Assembly (NCBI GenBank): GCA_033675265.1
Contig: JAUJYZ010001339.1
Span: 1 to 64,000, forward strand
Source: Actinostola sp. cb2023
Lineage: Eukaryota > Cnidaria > Anthozoa > Actiniaria > Actinostolidae
Direction: 5' to 3'
Length of the DNA stretch: 64,000 nucleotides
Under the pieces are notes generated by a model. That model searched no databases. It was given only the letters and a program-made list of their open reading frames with translations, and was not told where the DNA came from. The position numbers and the translations under genes are program-made. Positions 1 to 10,491 of this stretch are shown piece by piece (positions within the stretch are counted from its first letter, which is position 1; each line of letters starts with the position of its first letter).

Positions 1-276
1 AATCTACTGAAAAATCAAAACTCTTGCTCTCTAGCTTCAGAGACATAATACGAAGATGCTCAGTAACGGATTATTAACGACATGTTGCTTTCAAAAACTA
101 AGATTCATAATCTACTTTAGTCCTGTGTGTGTGGTTTGCTCTTATCTGCTGAGTAATCTTGCAAACTCGATACGATTAAATACGTCGCATACTTTCGTCA
201 TTCTTGAGCCGAAGAAAACTACTACTACCGAAAAACGCATTTTCTAACTCGGGCGGCCTACGGCCTGGGCCCGAGT
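1..276 (+). repeat. Left-truncated HCR repeat copy ending in tail hairpin
   Basis: The end of a hairpin-capped repeat (HCR) unit. Bases 247-276 form a stem: ACTCGGGC pairs with GCCCGAGT around a GC-rich loop. The internal words (TCTCTAGCTTCAGAGACATAA, CTCGATACGATTAAATACG) recur in the copies near 41880 and 47890. The next unit's head follows directly, so copies sit tail to head. Confidence 0.6.
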
Positions 277-1255
277 AACAAGACGCTCAATGAGCGTACA
301 CTCGGGCTTATGAAAAGGACAATGTCAGTTGCGTGAGGGGAGACCTGACAATGACTGACAGTTTGCGTGAACGAGGGAGACTATATGTCTGCCAGATGAA
401 GGGCTATACGATCTCGATTTACGAACATTGACCTTGCTTGCCTTAAATGCTTTGATGTAGTTTTGAAGTACGATTTTTACGATTCCTTTTCCTTCTGAAT
501 TTTTCAAACGTGGAATAAATAAACATCCTTCATGAGTTACTGAAAATAACTCGACTGGCTCGACTGTTTGCATGACTTCTGTACATATAGCTTTCTGTCA
601 ATAGATGGAGTTATACATGACCGTTGTACGGCGTTGGTCGTGAGTTTAATTATAACAAGAGTCCGCGGAGATCTTTATCTATGAGTCAGACACAAGTCTC
701 CCTCGTCATTGAGCGTCTTCTTCTGTAATAAGATCCCTAAAATCTAAGGACGTTTTGATTTCGATTGTATTTTTGCCGTTCACTGACCTGTTTTGAGCGT
801 GGAAATTCGGTTTTAAATCAACGGTTCTAAAATTAGGTCGCGTAATAGATGTATGACTCAGATAAGGATCACTTTACAACTGTCATCTTACTGAAAAGAA
901 CACGGATTTTCGAACATTGACCTTGCTCGATCGCTTTGTCTCAATTCATTTTTGGATATGAGTTCGAGTTCGTGGAAAGGCGTTATAGAACAGCCGATAA
1001 AACACGGGCTTTAAACAGGCTCATTTCACAGACAAAAGCATACGGCTATTCGTGTGGGCCCACTCTGAAAGATGTCGTTTCATTTATAACAAAAGCAAAC
1101 GCGCCTTAGCTTCATCGTGGAATGATCAACTACAATCCTGAACTTAATAGCTTGAAGATCTATGATGAGAAATCTTGAAACTCGATAGGATCAAATACAT
1201 CGCATTCTTTCTTCATTCTTCGCATTTTTTCTTCATTCCATCACAGGAAAAAAAT
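277..1255 (+). repeat. HCR tandem unit 1 (979 bp)
   Basis: This unit starts with the head palindrome ACGCTC-AAT-GAGCGT at 283-297 followed by ACTCGGGCTTATG. The whole stretch is repeated at 1256 with only scattered changes, at a period of 979 bases. No convincing gene is present; short open frames in both copies are not conserved in frame. A tail hairpin is absent at the junction, so the duplication probably arose after insertion. Confidence 0.8.
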
Positions 1256-2285
1256 AACAAGACGCTCAATGAGCGTACACTCGGGCTTATGAAAAGGACA
1301 ATGTCAGTTGCGTGAGGAGAGACCTGACAATGAGTGACAGTTGCGTGACGAGGGAGACTATATGTCTGCCAGATGAAGGGCTATACGATCTCGATTTACG
1401 AACATTGACCTTACTTGCCTTAAATGCTTTGATGTAGTTTTGAAGTAAGATTTTTACGATTCCTTTTCCTTCTGAATTTTTCAAACGTGGAATAAAATAA
1501 ACATCCATCATGAGCTACTGAAAATAACTCGACTGGCTCGACTGTTTGCATGACTTCTGTACATATAGCTTTCTGTCAATAGATGGAGTTATACATGACC
1601 GTTGTACGGCGTTGGTCGTGAGTTTAATTATAACAAGAGTCCGCGGAGATCTTTATCTATGAGTCAGACACAAGTCTCCCTCGTCATTGAGCGTCTTCTT
1701 CTGTAATAGATCCCTAAAATATAAGGACGTTTTGATTTCGATTGTATTTTTGCCGTTCACTGACCTGTTTTGAGCGTGGAAATTCGGTTTTAAATCAACG
1801 GTTCTAAAATTAGGTCGCGTAATAGATGTATGACTCAGATAAGGATCACTTTACAACTGTCATCTTACTGAAAAGAACACGGATTTTCGAACATTGACCT
1901 TGCTCGATCGCCTTTGTCTCAATTCATTTTTGGATATGAGTTCGAGTTCGTGGAAAGGCGTTATAGAACAGCCGATAAAACACGGGCTTTAAACAGGCTC
2001 ATTTCACAGACAAAAGCATACGGCTATTCGTGTGGGCCCACTCTGAAAGATGTCGTTTCATTTATAACAAAAGCAAACGCGCCTTAGCTTCATCGTGGAA
2101 TGATCAACTACAATCCTGAACTTAATAGCTTGAAGATCTATGATGAGAAATCTTGAAACTCGATAGGATCAAATACATCGCATTCTTCGCATTTTTTTCT
2201 TCATTCCATCACCTGAAAAAATAAAAAAATAAAAAAAAAAGAAAGTGTATTTTCTAACTCGGGCTTCCTTCGGAAGGGCCCGAGT
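1256..2285 (+). repeat. HCR tandem unit 2 with tail hairpin
   Basis: Second copy of the 979-bp unit, nearly identical to the first, so the duplication is recent. It ends in an A-rich tract and then the tail hairpin at 2257-2285 (ACTCGGGCTTCC...GGAAGGGCCCGAGT). The head-to-tail span 277-2285 is one element whose body has doubled. Confidence 0.75.
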
Positions 2286-2956
2286 AAATAGAGCTCAGTG
2301 AATGACTGGTCTCTGTTTATTTTGGCTAGAAAAGAAGGAACCGTGAACGAAAATGCTGTAGGTATACGTAGGATCTGTAAAAGATCTAATCAGCTATACA
2401 TATGGCAAACATGAAATTCAAGAAAGGCTGATACTACGTAGAAATAAAAAGCTTAACACAACACCAACATGATAGAGCAAGAGAGAGCCAGGATCGGCAA
2501 CCGTAGACAGCTGTTTCGTCCTAGTTTTTGGGACTCATCAGTACAGTGTAGCAAGAGCAACAAACGCTCGTTGGATTTTCAAAAACTTACCATTTTAGAA
2601 AATATGTTTTCTTTGTTATTTATGTCCTATAATATGATGGGTATTGGAAGGCTACAAATCGAGAAAAAAAGATTTTTGTTTTCAAAATAAAACGTTCGGC
2701 ACGTGAATATGCAAATTAGCTCGAAATTTTAAGATACATTCGTGAAGAGAAGATTGACTCGAAAATGGTAGTTAAAACACCTACATTGGTCTTATTTTCA
2801 GTCCGACAACTGGCATGCATGCCTGCTGATTGTCGATTTTGAAAATCCAACAAAATCGAGCGGAGTTACGGCAAGTCATAGTGATCCAGATTTCTATAAA
2901 TTTTGCCAAGTTTACCCCAATTCAAAATGGCGGCGAAAAACCGTGAAAGGGCTTAT
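2286..2956. other. No gene seen
   Basis: AT-rich sequence without a recognisable coding region. The open frame at 2469-2690 resembles nothing I know and has no support. Confidence 0.5.
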
Positions 2957-3131
2957 TGGTTCATGCTTAGCGTGCGCCTATCGAATTATGGATGCATGCG
3001 GGAAGTTTGGAGAGCACGAGAGAAGCGTAAGAATTGCTCGAGGCGTATAGCAACTCTAGCTGCTCGAGTGCTCTCCAAACTTCCCAAGGCATCCATAACT
3101 CGATAGACGCGCAGCTAAAAGCATGAACCAA
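2957..3131. repeat. Long imperfect inverted repeat (foldback)
   Basis: The left arm (TTGGTTCATGCTTAGCG, ATCGAATTATGGATGCATG, GGGAAGTTTGGAGAGCAC) is matched by the reverse complement of the right arm, ending at GCATGAACCAA. The arms are about 80 bases with a short centre. It is probably a MITE relic. Confidence 0.75.
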
Positions 3132-3732
3132 TTCTTTTATAACATAGCGACAATAAGGAATGACGAGAAACAAACGTTAACTTTCAATTGTGATTGATTT
3201 TTTAAATACAATACGCGTACGACATGTTCATATTTTACTGAAACAATCGACATTTTTCCTATACAATTTTGGAAAGTTAGGATAACCTTAATTATTGTTC
3301 TCCATTTTCGTATTTAACTTTGATTTTTTTTGCCCTGCAGTGAGACTCGCTAAGAAAAAGTTTCTTCGTCGCGTGGTGAAAACATTTGCACACGTCATTT
3401 GATGGAGTACGGGCGTGCACCATCCAGTTTTATTATATTATCAAGTCAATCCGCGCGCTCTGATTGGCTGAAAGCTGTGCTGTATCAGATAACGGAGCAC
3501 GGTTTGATGACGCTGTTTTTTGGCTGTTTGGTTTGATCCAAAATTCTCGATGGCGCTCGATGGCGTAACTGGCGTCAGTAGCGCGCGCACTTCACTCGCT
3601 AAAATGTTATTCAAAAACACAACAGAATCCTCAACTTTCTTGCCCTTTTTCTCACCATTCTATATAATGAAGCAAATAGAACAGCTTTTCTCCGTTCAGT
3701 AATACAGCATTCAGGAAGTGCCGAGAGCACTC

Positions 3733-3783
3733 AAGAAGTGTGGAGAGCACTCGCCTACGGTTCGTGCTCTCCCTACACTTCTT
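3733..3783. repeat. Short hairpin sharing a word with the foldback at 2957
   Basis: AAGAAGTGT-GGAGAGCAC pairs with GTGCTCTCC-CTACACTTCTT. GGAGAGCAC also lies in the 2957-3131 foldback, which suggests related or nested repeat debris. Confidence 0.6.
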
Positions 3784-3914
3784 TCGAAAACGAGCATGGT
3801 GACCCCCATTTTTTATTTGACATTTTTAATAAAATCGGTGTTGCGTATTATATATCAAAATATGAAGGAAAGTTTATTGGCTAAATTTTGAAATATTTTG
3901 ATGAGAAGAGCTAA

Positions 3915-5899
3915 GGTTGGTGCCTACTAATGTCCGCGCGCACATAGTTCTGCGCACATCGTGACGTAAAATAGCACAGGAAGCCCATTTTGTGTTTTCT
4001 GGAAAACTTCAAAAAGTGCAGTAAAATCGAGTCAAATTCACCGAAGAAAGAGTGAATACATGTCAATTTTCTATAAATAATCAAACGATAAGTATAGATT
4101 CCCCCTAAACAGTCTTGCTAAGTTTCAGAGCACGGATAATTCAAGGCATCCTAAAAGCGACTTAGGCCCTGTTTACAAGGAGGGAGGGTAACCCTAGCAG
4201 TAGTGCTACCCTAGTACTAGGGTCAAAGATAGCCCGGGTTTACAAGCGAAATTTCTTCGACTAGGGTTACCCTTCTCCTCGAGTCAATTCAATTGCTTGG
4301 TAACCGCGCAAGGCTTCGTCATAACAAACAAAATGGCGGAAATGAAAAGAGTCGAGGCTTTTAAAGTCGTACGACGACTTATATTCTTGTATAGGACACA
4401 AAATGTCTTATGAAAAATGTCGCTCCACGTCTTTTTATCTTTTCGGGCTACTTTTCCTTTTGTTTTTAGCTGTCACTGGCCCTACTTTTCGCTTTTCTAA
4501 ACGCTTCTCGCCACTGTCTTGATCAACCGCCAAATTGTACGATTGAAAAGGCCTGGAAACTAGTAAAAAGTTGTCCCGGGTAGGCGAGTTATCTCGGCAA
4601 AACCGTTTACAAGGGAAAAAGATAACCCTAGTGGTAGGGTAACCCTATCCGAGTACTAGGGTTACCCTAGCAGTAGGGTAACCCTACCAGCCTTGTAAAC
4701 ACGTACGCGAAAAATACAAGAAACGTACGAGAGCTAGGATAACCCTTAGTACTAGGGTAACCCTACTGCTAGGGTTACCCTCCCTCCTTGTAAACAGGGC
4801 CTTACTTTCGTATAAACTATTCCATTTTCGGCACTACATATCGAAAATTAATCCACCTGATATGCAGATCGTTTCATATAATAATAATCAAGTTAAGGAA
4901 AGCCATGAAAATGCCTTCAAAGTTTGATCAATCACTTGCAAAACGTTGACCGAGTCGATAAACAACACAATATTCGGTCAATAAAACAAGACAGAACTGA
5001 CCAGCTAATAAATATATTTTATTTGTATTCATTACTTACCAGAACAGTTCACAAATGTGCAATGAATATGTGGAATAACGAAAGTTCTTTTCCACTGATA
5101 TTTGCATTTTGAAGTCAACTACTTGCACGTTGTTCGGGATCATTTCGACGAAGAATTTCAGGTTTTCCTTTCGTATTATCGACTAATGATTCACGTGAAG
5201 TGAAGATAAACATTTTATAAGGCACTCTAACGAGGAAAAGTCCTATTTCCTCTCATAATAGCCAATATTTCTTGAAAAAGTTTGCCAAAAATACGAGTTG
5301 CGAACCACAAGATCAACGATGACAATAGTGACTTACTAGGGGAGGGCTGGGGAAAATTTGTCTATCGCGGCTTTCAAATTTATAGAATATATAACTTTTG
5401 ATGACAATAACTTTTTAAAATGCATGGATACCCCATGTTTTCTTCTTCTTAATATTTTCAATGAGGTTTAAGGAATTTGCATTCAAAAAATATCCGAAAA
5501 ATATTTGACACAGAATATAGATTTTTACGAAAATGTACTTCCTGTCAGGATTCCATAGAAGCGGTAAAGGAGGAAAACATAGCTATAAATAAAATGATTT
5601 ATGGGAAAACCTTCTATTTTTCCTTTTCTCTTTTTAAAAATAGCTTTCTAATTGTAAGTCGAAAAAACTGCGTTTATGGATTTTTTTTGTGAATTTGAGC
5701 ACTAAAGAAATTATATTTTAATGTAAATGTTGAAAATTGCTGGTCAGCGGTTATTTACGATGTTCGTCATTAATTATCTCCGTTAAATGCATGGATACCC
5801 CCAATTTTTTTTCCACAAATCAATAGCTTTAATGATGATCAACAAGTTTTATATGGAAATTTCCAAACAAAATTGTGTCGCCATTAGTAGGCACCATCC
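3915..5899. mobile_element. Candidate TTAA-type DNA element with ~20-bp TIRs
   Basis: The left end reads AAGGTTGGTGCCTACTAATG after CTAA. The right end is the inverse (CATTAGTAGGCACCATCC) followed by TTAA. A TTAA target duplication would fit piggyBac- or Kolobok-type elements; the left copy of the site has mutated. No transposase is visible inside, and the Harbinger-like element at 4165-4801 is nested in it. The phrase ATGCATGGATACCCC occurs twice in the right half. Confidence 0.4.
4165..4801. mobile_element. PIF/Harbinger-like non-autonomous element
   Basis: The 637-bp element starts GGCCCTGTTTACAAGGAGGG and ends with its inverse, flanked by TTA on both sides (4162-4164 and 4802-4804). A TWA 3-bp target duplication and GGCCCTGTTTA-like ends are typical of PIF/Harbinger. 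Subterminal arrays of CCCTAGTACTAGGG and TAGGGTAACCCTA words occupy both ends and may be transposase binding sites. The core (4321-4560) begins ATGGCGGAAATGAAAAG, possibly the remnant start of a lost transposase gene (26 codons, then a stop). Confidence 0.85.
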
Positions 5900-5903
5900 T
5901 TAA

Positions 5904-7429
5904 AGCGTGCGATTTCTGGACGTTCGTAGAGGCGAACATACTCAATTGTATGTTTCATTAATATTTCAACATTCATAGTCATTCAATTACTTTGATAGAT
6001 TTAGCAGCATAGCTTAACTAGTAAACTTCGAATTATATGTGCATTAGGGACCGGTCATTAAATATTGGGAGGGAGGGCTGGAGGATAAAGTCATTTTTTA
6101 GGTTTTTGTTTCCGGGCCCCCCTCTTAAATGCAAAAAATTCTGAAGACCCCCCTTTTGAAATTGGTAAAAAATTCAAAAAATTCAGTGTGCCACTGACGT
6201 ACTGAGTGCCACCGGAATGACCTGAAATCGCTACCAGAGACCAACAACGACACAAACAACACTACAGGAAGGTTAGAGTTCATTGGCTTTATTATTTACG
6301 GAGTTATCGACCAGAGCCTAAGGTCCCATACAAAGCCTTATATACAGCTCAATAACAAGCCTCTCATAAATACCTTGGGCTACCTGTGATGACCCTTCGC
6401 TCAGTTCGATCGTTCGTTCTCTTTGACTTTGGGGATCGAAAAGATTTGGTTCGAAGTTCTTCATTACCTTCTTCTCCAAACGCTTACTATGCTTACAAAC
6501 GTTCGGCCTACTCTAAAAGATGTCAGTGAGCGATTTTGGACCGGGCTGTCCTGCGAACTCGAAGAGAATTCAAAGCAAACTATGAGTATGAGATCAAATG
6601 AGCAAAATATAAACAAACTAGAAATATTAAAACCAAACCACTGATACAAATCACGAAACTATATGACTAAAGACATGACTATCAACTCTTGTACTGTAAA
6701 GTATTACTCAGATGCTGATGAATACCAGACTCCTGTATGATCTGAAGAACTTATAGAAGCTGAAGAAAACAACTCGTTCAGGTTTATGTACGCCGCGGGT
6801 GTACGACAAGAACTGATACAACAACAGTCGCCACACGAAGCGTAAATTCCTCCAATGATTTCTCTCTGCTCTTGTAGAGCAGTATTTATATCAGTAGACG
6901 TAGGGACATCAGCAGCCAAGCGGTTAAAATCACCTTGTATTTCTTATGCAAACACGCGATTTATAGAATCGTGGATGCAATCTGCCGGCAAATATAACAG
7001 AGCGGCCCTTCTCAGCTTTCGTATAAATCTGATCAATAGTCTGAACTAGAGTTTTACAGTTACTGAACTTCAATGAAGTCGAGATTAAAGATCAACTATT
7101 AAGCTTTAGTTCGTTAGTTCTTGGCTATAATTACAATAGCTCCATGGTCGAATATCGTCAAAATAGAAGAGAAAATCTTCCACTTGATACTGCTAATTAC
7201 GCATGCATGTTCTAGCGAGTAAGTCACGCAACGAGTGACCGTTTGTTAAGTCACGCTGCAATGCCTATATTTAGTTCTGTTCTAACTATTTTCTGCACTA
7301 TTTCCTGAATTAGTTCCATAAAATCTAAGCGGATGTTTTTCGATTGTATTTTCGCTGTTTATACCCATTCTGAGCTGGTATTGTCGACTGTCGAAAAGCT
7401 CTTGGCTACAGAGTTCCATGCAGCTGATC
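5904..7429. other. No intact gene; GC-rich repeat debris
   Basis: The stretch 6050-6180 has the G-run and C-run style (GGGAGGGAGGG, GGGCCCCCCT) of low-complexity MITE ends. Around 6500 a short block (CCTACTCTAAAAGATGTCAG) resembles a word shared by the HCR copies. No gene is recognised. Confidence 0.45.
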
Positions 7430-7445
7430 ATCCCAACCGCGCCAA

Positions 7446-7836
7446 GTGAACGCTCACGGAGCGTGTGATGCAAGCACCAAAGCTTATTGCGCTGTTATCT
7501 ATTTGGTTTATCGAACAAGCGAGGAAGTCTATGCAAAATTCGTGACCTCAAGGTCTCGTGTGGCTCCGTTGAAGACGATGACGATTCCTCGTTTGGAGCT
7601 TATTTATGTCCGCAAAGATTTTAGCTCAGCTTATGGACACGGTGAGGGAAGCATTATAATCGCTGCAGGTAGTAGGTACTGGTTGGATAGCAAGACAGCA
7701 TTATGTTGGATTGAAAACAGGGGGGAGTGGAAGCAATTTGTACGTCACAGGGTGAATGAAATCCGAAGATTGACGAATAAAGGGGACTAGAGAAACTGCC
7801 CCGGAGAAGAGAACCCAGCAGAACTGTACAAATAGA
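7446..7836 (+). pseudogene. BEL/Pao retrotransposon RNase H fragment
   Basis: An open stretch of about 114 codons matches the RNase H-side segment of BEL/Pao pol. It contains HGACDASTKAY, RVAPLKTMTIPRLEL, WLDSKTALCWI and WKQFVRHRVNEI, the usual order in that family (CDAS, then VAPLK..TIPRLEL, then DS..VL.WI). The frame is then broken by an in-frame TAG, after which NCPGEENPA, the family's next motif, continues before another stop. Reverse transcriptase and integrase are absent here. It is a dead fragment. Confidence 0.8.
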
Positions 7837-8005
7837 ATACTGTCAGGGGAGTGGACGGTATATCGAGAAAGAACTGTACAAATATAGAATACTGTCAGGG
7901 GAGTGGACGGTATATCGAGAAAGAACTGTACAAATAGAATACTGTCAGGGGAGTGGACGGTATATCGAGAAAGAACTGTACAAATAGAATCCTGTCTGGG
8001 TAGAT
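7815..8005 (+). repeat. ~50-bp minisatellite, about 3.5 copies
   Basis: The unit AGAACTGTACAAATAGAATA plus CTGTCAGGGGAGTGGACGGT plus ATATCGAGAA is repeated. The second copy carries a TA insertion (52 bp). It starts inside the 3' end of the BEL/Pao fragment, so the retrotransposon sequence was amplified in place. Confidence 0.85.
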
Positions 8006-8008
8006 GTG

Positions 8009-8214
8009 GCTGAATGTAATTTAGGCTAAGAAAACCGAGTCAAGCTGGTCCGGCGGTATCTCCAATTAATGTTGATTCCGATCCTCGGGGGACCCCGCAT
8101 GGGCTCAGGGCCTACTGCAGAGTTTGCTGTTCAGGCTTTTAGCCGTTTGTGTGCAACTTTTTCTTCGGACTACTATCGTTCATTTTGCTTTGCTGTGGGT
8201 TTCTTTACTTCGTG
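8009..8214 (+). repeat. LTR-like segment shared with 44585-44765
   Basis: Starts near TGTGGCTGAATGTAATTTAG and includes CTCGGGGGACCCCGCATGGG and TTGCTGTTCAGGCTTTTAGC. The same sequence appears inverted at 44585-44765. A TG start and position next to BEL/Pao debris suggest part of a long terminal repeat, but a second flanking copy is not present. Confidence 0.5.
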
Positions 8215-8322
8215 ATGAGTGAAGTCCCAGTTACTTCGGCAGCAGGAATCTCGTCGACCGACCCTCCAAAGTCTGGAACTCAACTCTCGGGAGAAAACGT
8301 GGCAGCGATTCAACACAATTAG
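8215..8322 (+). pseudogene. Short gag-like 5' end cut off by a MITE
   Basis: ATG at 8215 opens a 35-codon frame rich in Ser, Thr, Pro and Ala. It follows the LTR-like segment and ends in a stop made by the left border of the MITE at 8322. The position just after an LTR would fit the start of a gag gene, but no gag motif is visible. It is weak. Confidence 0.25.
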
Positions 8323-8715
8323 CCATTTCAAAAACGAGTGGAGGACTGGGAACGAGTTTTTAGAATTAATCTAATTAACAAATGAACCCCATCACAAGAA
8401 AGAGCATGTCAGAATTAGTAAGTTTACAAAGTTTCGATAGGTTTAGTTAGATATTGAACGAGTAACAGCTTTCCAAACATCACAAAAATTACAAAGAAAT
8501 GTATGTTACAGGGACAAGTGTCCCCCGTAACCATACATTTCTTTGTAATTTTTGTAGTATTTGAATGTCTGCAGTTCAGTTGCTACTTGTCCAAACCCTA
8601 TCAAACTCCTGAAACTTACTAATTCTGACATGCTCTTTCTTGTGATGGGGTTCATTTCTTAATTAGATTAATTCTAAAAACTCATTCCCAGTCCTCCACT
8701 CGTTTTTGAAATGGC
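8322..8715. mobile_element. Palindromic MITE, TA target site (family M1, copy 1)
   Basis: A 394-bp near-perfect inverted repeat with ends GCCATTTCAAAAACGAGTGG and inverse, flanked by TA (8320-8321, 8716-8717). The centre is a hairpin around ACAGGGACAAGTGTCCCCCGT. A TA duplication is typical of Tc1/mariner-type MITEs. A second copy lies at 35261-35848 and a remnant end at 10447-10491. Confidence 0.85.
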
Positions 8716-8903
8716 TAATTCAATAGTCTAAGGCAGTCGACAAAGCCTTTTAAAATGATCATAGTCTTTTACAACTTGCAGTACACCAAATAAAACAGCC
8801 GCAGAAACAACGTACTGTTTAAGCTTTTTTAGGTCTGCAATAGGGGCAGGATTTTGAGGTGTCCGCGGCACACCCCTACCCGAAAACATCCCCCCATCCC
8901 CCC

Positions 8904-9005
8904 AAGAAAATTGATCGAGCCGAATTGAAGTCACGTAACAACCGAAAGGTCCAAATTTTGACAATAAAAATATGAACTGGTGATTTCGGCTCGATCAATT
9001 TTCTT
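8904..9005. repeat. Inverted repeat
   Basis: AAGAAAATTGATCGAGCCGA at the left is matched by TCGGCTCGATCAATTTTCTT at the right. This is a small foldback, probably a MITE relic. Confidence 0.7.
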
Positions 9006-9440
9006 CTTACCTCGTCAGAACATTATTACTAGGGACCTCAAAAGGCCATTCACGAAGTTTAAAAAAATCGTACGAGGGAAAAACGCTTGGCAGCAGTTTT
9101 AGTGAAAATAGTGTCGTTTGAATATCGGCTGGCATTCACAAACACGGCTTACAATGATAATTTTGAATACACCGTCCAAAGGCAGAATAGTTGAATTAGT
9201 AATTGTGTTAAGCACAATAAAATCCAAGCAATATACAAATTTGAGATCGCCACTCCTTTGATCGTGTCTTACGAAGTCGAAGAAGATGGCTATTTTGCCT
9301 CGCCACACGAACTGAGCCGGACCAGGAATGCCATGAGCTTCGCTCAATAAAACTGTCAACATGCCGATATTCGCGAACTGAAACAGAGACACATGGAAGC
9401 CTTGAAAGCCTTTATCAGTTAGACGAACTTGAAGTTAAAC

Positions 9441-9766
9441 CAAGGGCGCTAGAACCGACGCTTTTTGTCGATATTTTCAGTTGGTTATTTGTATTTGTAA
9501 ACGGTAAATAAAGTACAACTTAACTTATCTCTGGTACGAATTCCGGTTCTATTCTCCAACTTATAAACGTCTTGTTGCTCTTCTACGCTTTCCTACGATC
9601 GTTCGGTTATTTCAAATGACTGTACGCTATGAACGTACACCGCTGTACCGACCGTACCAGGCGAAGCCGTCGCTCCGGTTAGCAAGCCTGTACTTTATTT
9701 ACCGTTTACAAATTACAAATAACCAACTGAAAATATCGACAAAAACCGTCGGTTCTAGCGCCCTTG
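9441..9766. mobile_element. Palindromic MITE
   Basis: Begins CAAGGGCGCTAGAACCGACG and ends with the inverse. The arms run about 90 bases (TCGATATTTTCAGTTGGTTA, GTAAACGGTAAATAAAGTAC). The right end lies close to the RecQ-like fragment. I see no clear target duplication. Confidence 0.75.
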
Positions 9767-9809
9767 CTTCGATGTATAAAAGCAAGTACTGGACAAAACG
9801 CCGCTCTCA

Positions 9810-10190
9810 ACTATCGACTGATATGAACTCTGCATGAGGAGAACTAACAATGGCATCGATATTTTCACAAAGTTCAACTGCAGAACAGTTAAGAGATTGT
9901 ATCTCTGCAATCTGGTCCAAAATGATACTCTGTCAAGGGAGAAATCACAACGACACCCACTGAATGTCCCGGATGAATGTGTATCGTCCTGTTCCAACGC
10001 TTTTCTTGCCAGTAGAAAACTGTAAAACTGTATAACGCTTTTGCCGACTCAAAGCCTGTGGGCAAAATAGCCAAAACATCTTTTCCTCGAAGCAAATCTT
10101 TACTGAACAGCCTGCTTAATTGCTCTGGGTTTTTTTTAGTAAAATATATGTGAGAATTGTCTTCAATATATGTGTCTTCGCTTGTCGCCG
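9810..10190 (-). pseudogene. RecQ-like ATP-dependent DNA helicase fragment
   Basis: The minus strand reads LLRGKDVLAILPTGF, the segment before the Walker A lysine of RecQ-type helicases, then VVVISPLT (motif Ia region). A shifted frame gives QIAEIQSLNCSAVELCENID, which fits the next RecQ segment. The P-loop GK[ST] is replaced by ESA, so ATP binding would be lost. At least one frameshift separates the two halves, and the downstream DEAH box and helicase C domain are missing. This is a dead partial copy of a family that is multi-copy in several invertebrates. Confidence 0.7.
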
Positions 10191-10318
10191 CCTCGTGAAA
10201 AGTTTGAATGATTATAAGTGTTGTTGACATCCTTGACAGACACGTCACTTTTTAGTCAATCAGTATTTCCCGTTCTCCAGCGGACGGGCAATTCAAAAAC
10301 CCATAGTCTTCGGGCAGG

Positions 10319-10400
10319 CGGTCTTTCCCCCTTCTCCTCCCCAATCCCCTCTCCTCCGTCATTTTCCCCCTCCCCCTCCCCAATCCCCTTCCAGGCCGCC
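10319..10400. repeat. Polypyrimidine tract
   Basis: About 80 bases almost wholly C and T, with two imperfect copies of CCTCCCCAATCCCCT. Low complexity and possibly triplex-forming. Confidence 0.7.
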
Positions 10401-10446
10401 AAGCTACGCAGGCTAGAGTGTCCATTGCCCATAGCAATGTCTAGTT

Positions 10447-10491
10447 GAATTAGTTTTTATGGACTTGGTCCCAGTCCCCTGCTCGTTTTGG
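10447..10491. repeat. Remnant end of MITE family M1
   Basis: TTAGTTTTTATGGACTTGGTCCCAG... GCTCGTTTTGGTAATGGCTA resembles the right end of the 8322-8715 element with many changes, so it is an older copy. Confidence 0.45.

Noticed and set aside
4600..4760. Interstitial telomere repeat
   Set aside because: The TAGGGT/ACCCTA words are spaced and palindromic within a transposon end, not tandem TTAGGG.
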